Shown here: positions 49,673 through 51,121 of the stretch, piece after piece
Position numbering within the stretch: the stretch's first letter is position 1
Layout of the letters: each line of letters starts with the position of its first letter
Source: DASZTV01 sp035548055
Lineage (GTDB): Bacteria > Actinomycetota > Actinomycetes > JAFAQI01
DNA length: 51,121 bases
Assembly (NCBI GenBank): GCA_035548055.1
Contig: DASZTL010000011.1
Coordinates: 1 to 51,121, forward strand
Direction of reading: 5' to 3'
Made by a program: the position numbers and the translations under genes
Notes under the pieces: generated by a model
The model's input: the letters and a program-made list of their open reading frames with translations, nothing else
Told to the model about the DNA's origin: nothing
Databases searched by the model: none

Positions 49673-50515
49673 TTAGCGTGCCCCGATCCAGTCGAGGATC
49701 ATCCTGTTGACCGCTGCCGGCTTCTCGAGGTGTAGGAAGTGACCGGTGCCGTCGATGATCTCGACCCTCGAGTCCTCGGACAGGTGCTTGTCGGTGCCCG
49801 CAATGCCCTCGACGAGGAACGCGCCGTCCTCGTTTCCGTGCAAATAGAGCGTCGGGTGTGGTGGTGACTTGTCACCGCCACCGACGGCGAACATCGCGCG
49901 GTAGTAACCGATCGCCGCGCTGAGGTTGGCCGGCCCGCGCAGCGCGTCCTTCACATACGGCAGATCGCCGGAGCCGTCGTAGGAGGGCGACCAGTCGGAC
50001 CACAGCTTCTCGATGAAGATCAGGTCGTCGGCGCTCACGACGATCTCGGCCAGTGGCGTCTGGAACAGCATGATGTAGAAGCTCTGCTTGAGCTGTGCGT
50101 AGCGGAAGAAGGCGTTCGTGGCCACGCCGGGCGGTGGCACTGCAATCGTGACGAGCCGACGCCAGTTGCCGGGAGCTGCCGCGGCCGCCGCGTACGTCAT
50201 CATCGCGCCCCAGTCATGGCCCACCAGCACGGCGTCAATGCCGCCACCGAGTGCGTGGTGCAGCGCGTTGACATCGGCGGACAGGGTGGCAGCGGAGTAG
50301 TCGCCATCCGAAGGGACGACGGTGGGTGCGTAACCGCGCAGCCAGGGAGCGACGGCTCGATATCCGGCTGCTGCCAACTCCGGCAAGAGATGGCGCCAGG
50401 TGTGCGCGGAGTCCGGGAAGCCGTGCAGGCACAGCGCAAGGGGACCCTCCTCGCCGCAGGTAAGGGCGGCAAATGTCAGGCCATTCGCCTCGACCGTGGT
50501 CTGCTTGATCTCCAT
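49673..50515 (-). CDS. Alpha/beta hydrolase (epoxide hydrolase/haloalkane dehalogenase-like)
   Basis: 280 residues. LCLHGFPDSAHTW supplies the oxyanion-hole region. The nucleophile elbow is GHDWGAMM, with Asp101 instead of Ser, as in epoxide hydrolases and dehalogenases. LYLHGNEDGAF gives the acid and GTGHFLHLEKP the His. It would open an epoxide or remove halide through an ester intermediate. It is divergent from the truncated FadE, with site A 12 bp upstream of its ATG. Confidence 0.9.
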   Translation of the reverse strand: MEIKQTTVEANGLTFAALTCGEEGPLALCLHGFPDSAHTWRHLLPELAAAGYRAVAPWLRGYAPTVVPSDGDYSAATLSADVNALHHALGGGIDAVLVGHDWGAMMTYAAAAAAPGNWRRLVTIAVPPPGVATNAFFRYAQLKQSFYIMLFQTPLAEIVVSADDLIFIEKLWSDWSPSYDGSGDLPYVKDALRGPANLSAAIGYYRAMFAVGGGDKSPPHPTLYLHGNEDGAFLVEGIAGTDKHLSEDSRVEIIDGTGHFLHLEKPAAVNRMILDWIGAR

Positions 50516-50527
50516 GCCGGTTCCGTT

Positions 50528-50544
50528 TCTGACGGGTAGTCAGA
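50528..50544. promoter_or_regulatory. Site A palindrome, copy 5
   Basis: TCTGACGGGTAGTCAGA has one mismatch in the right arm. It lies 12 bp from the alpha/beta hydrolase start (50515) and 18 bp from the FadE start (50563), so one operator could serve both divergent genes. Confidence 0.75.
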
Positions 50545-50562
50545 GCACAGTACGGTAGGTCT

Positions 50563-51121
50563 GTGGACCTGCGCTTCTCAGCCGAGGACGAGGCGTTCCG
50601 TGACGAAGTGCGGACGTGGTTCGCCGAAAGCCTCGTGGGCGAGTTCGCCGAGCTCGGCGATGCCGGTGGCCCGGGGCGCGAGCACGAAGGCGTCGAGGTA
50701 CGCCGGGCGTGGGAGCGCGTGCTCGGTGAGGCCGACTGGTCCTGCATCGGCTGGCCGCAGCCGTACGGCCGGGGCGCGACGCTCATGCAGCAGGTCATCT
50801 TCGCGGAGGAGTACGCCGCCGCGGGCGCTCCGCACCGGATCAATCACTTCGGCGAGAACCTGCTCGGTCCGACGCTGATCGAGTGCGGCAGCGAGGCGCA
50901 GAAGCAGCGATTCCTGCCGAAGATCAAGCTCGGTGAGGAGCTGTGGTGTCAGGGCTACTCAGAGCCCGGTGCCGGCTCGGACCTGGCCGGCGTCAAGACC
51001 AAAGCAGTCCGCGACGGCGATGAGTGGGTGATCACAGGACAAAAGGTCTGGACCTCCCTCGCCCACATCGCCGACTGGTGCTTCGTGGTGACCCGGACCG
51101 ATCCCGACTCGACGCGTCACG
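50563..51121 (+). CDS. Acyl-CoA dehydrogenase, N-terminal part (cut by window end)
   Basis: The first 186 residues of a FadE: VDLRFSAEDEAFRDEVRTWFAESL, then ELWCQGYSEPGAGSDLAGVKTKAVRDGD and ITGQKVWTSLAHIADWC. It runs off the end of the window, so the C-terminal motif that would tell large from short subunit is not visible; the N-terminus resembles the large subunits at 2479 and 17756. The GTG at 50563 lies 18 bp after site A. Confidence 0.92.
   Translation, partial: MDLRFSAEDEAFRDEVRTWFAESLVGEFAELGDAGGPGREHEGVEVRRAWERVLGEADWSCIGWPQPYGRGATLMQQVIFAEEYAAAGAPHRINHFGENLLGPTLIECGSEAQKQRFLPKIKLGEELWCQGYSEPGAGSDLAGVKTKAVRDGDEWVITGQKVWTSLAHIADWCFVVTRTDPDSTRH

Overview
The window comes from a very GC-rich (about 70% by eye) actinobacterium. 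The evidence is strong G/C third-position bias, many GTG/TTG starts, two luciferase-like (probably F420-dependent) oxidoreductases, two DinB/maleylpyruvate-isomerase-fold proteins of the mycothiol type, and a large set of FadD/FadE/EchA/SCP-x thiolase genes like the steroid- and branched-acid-degrading clusters of Mycobacterium, Rhodococcus and Nocardioides. The genus cannot be fixed. No rRNA, tRNA, CRISPR array, insertion sequence or phage gene was recognised, and no gene-free stretch exceeds about 210 bp.

Layout. 1-3681 (minus): a coupled operon of two acyl-CoA dehydrogenases and an acyl-CoA synthetase. 3783-9786 (plus): two SDRs, an acyl-CoA synthetase, an enoyl-CoA hydratase, two SRPBCC-like proteins and a luciferase-like oxidoreductase. 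9828-13031 (plus): a synthase-fold/OB-fold fusion, an SCP-x thiolase and an SRPBCC protein. 13028-15857: a Gfo/Idh/MocA oxidoreductase facing two SDRs. 15962-22401: a CocE-type hydrolase, a FadE, a second luciferase-like enzyme, a class III aminotransferase and a C45-type amidohydrolase. 22610-31408 (plus): a seven-gene coupled transport operon. 31531-42731: blocks of FadD, FadE, EchA, thiolase-like and DUF35 genes, plus an Lnt-like membrane amidase-fold protein. 42821-44293: a lipoprotein solute-binding protein. 44315-44950: a TetR regulator. 45036-51121: aldehyde and alcohol dehydrogenases, an isochorismatase-fold protein, DinB-fold and DUF1990 proteins, an alpha/beta hydrolase and a FadE cut by the window edge.

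How it works together (inference). The genes form an import-and-beta-oxidation locus for a bulky, probably polycyclic or branched carboxylic compound, perhaps one released from amide or ester linkage, since several ester- and amide-cleaving enzymes are interspersed. Uptake would use a LIV-type ABC importer condensed into two giant polypeptides, MFS-LivF and LivH-LivM-LivG. It is encoded with a lipoprotein, a stalked surface protein and two paralogous two-helix membrane proteins. The solute-binding lipoprotein lies about 11 kb downstream. No mce genes are visible.

Two repeated palindromes tie the blocks together. Site A (TCTGACG-N3-CGTCAGA, five copies) lies 12-18 bp before start codons. Site B (GTGAAC-N4-GTTAAC, seven copies) lies in mostly divergent promoters, including those of the transport operon, the solute-binding protein and the TetR gene. 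The TetR/aldehyde dehydrogenase promoter region carries one of each.
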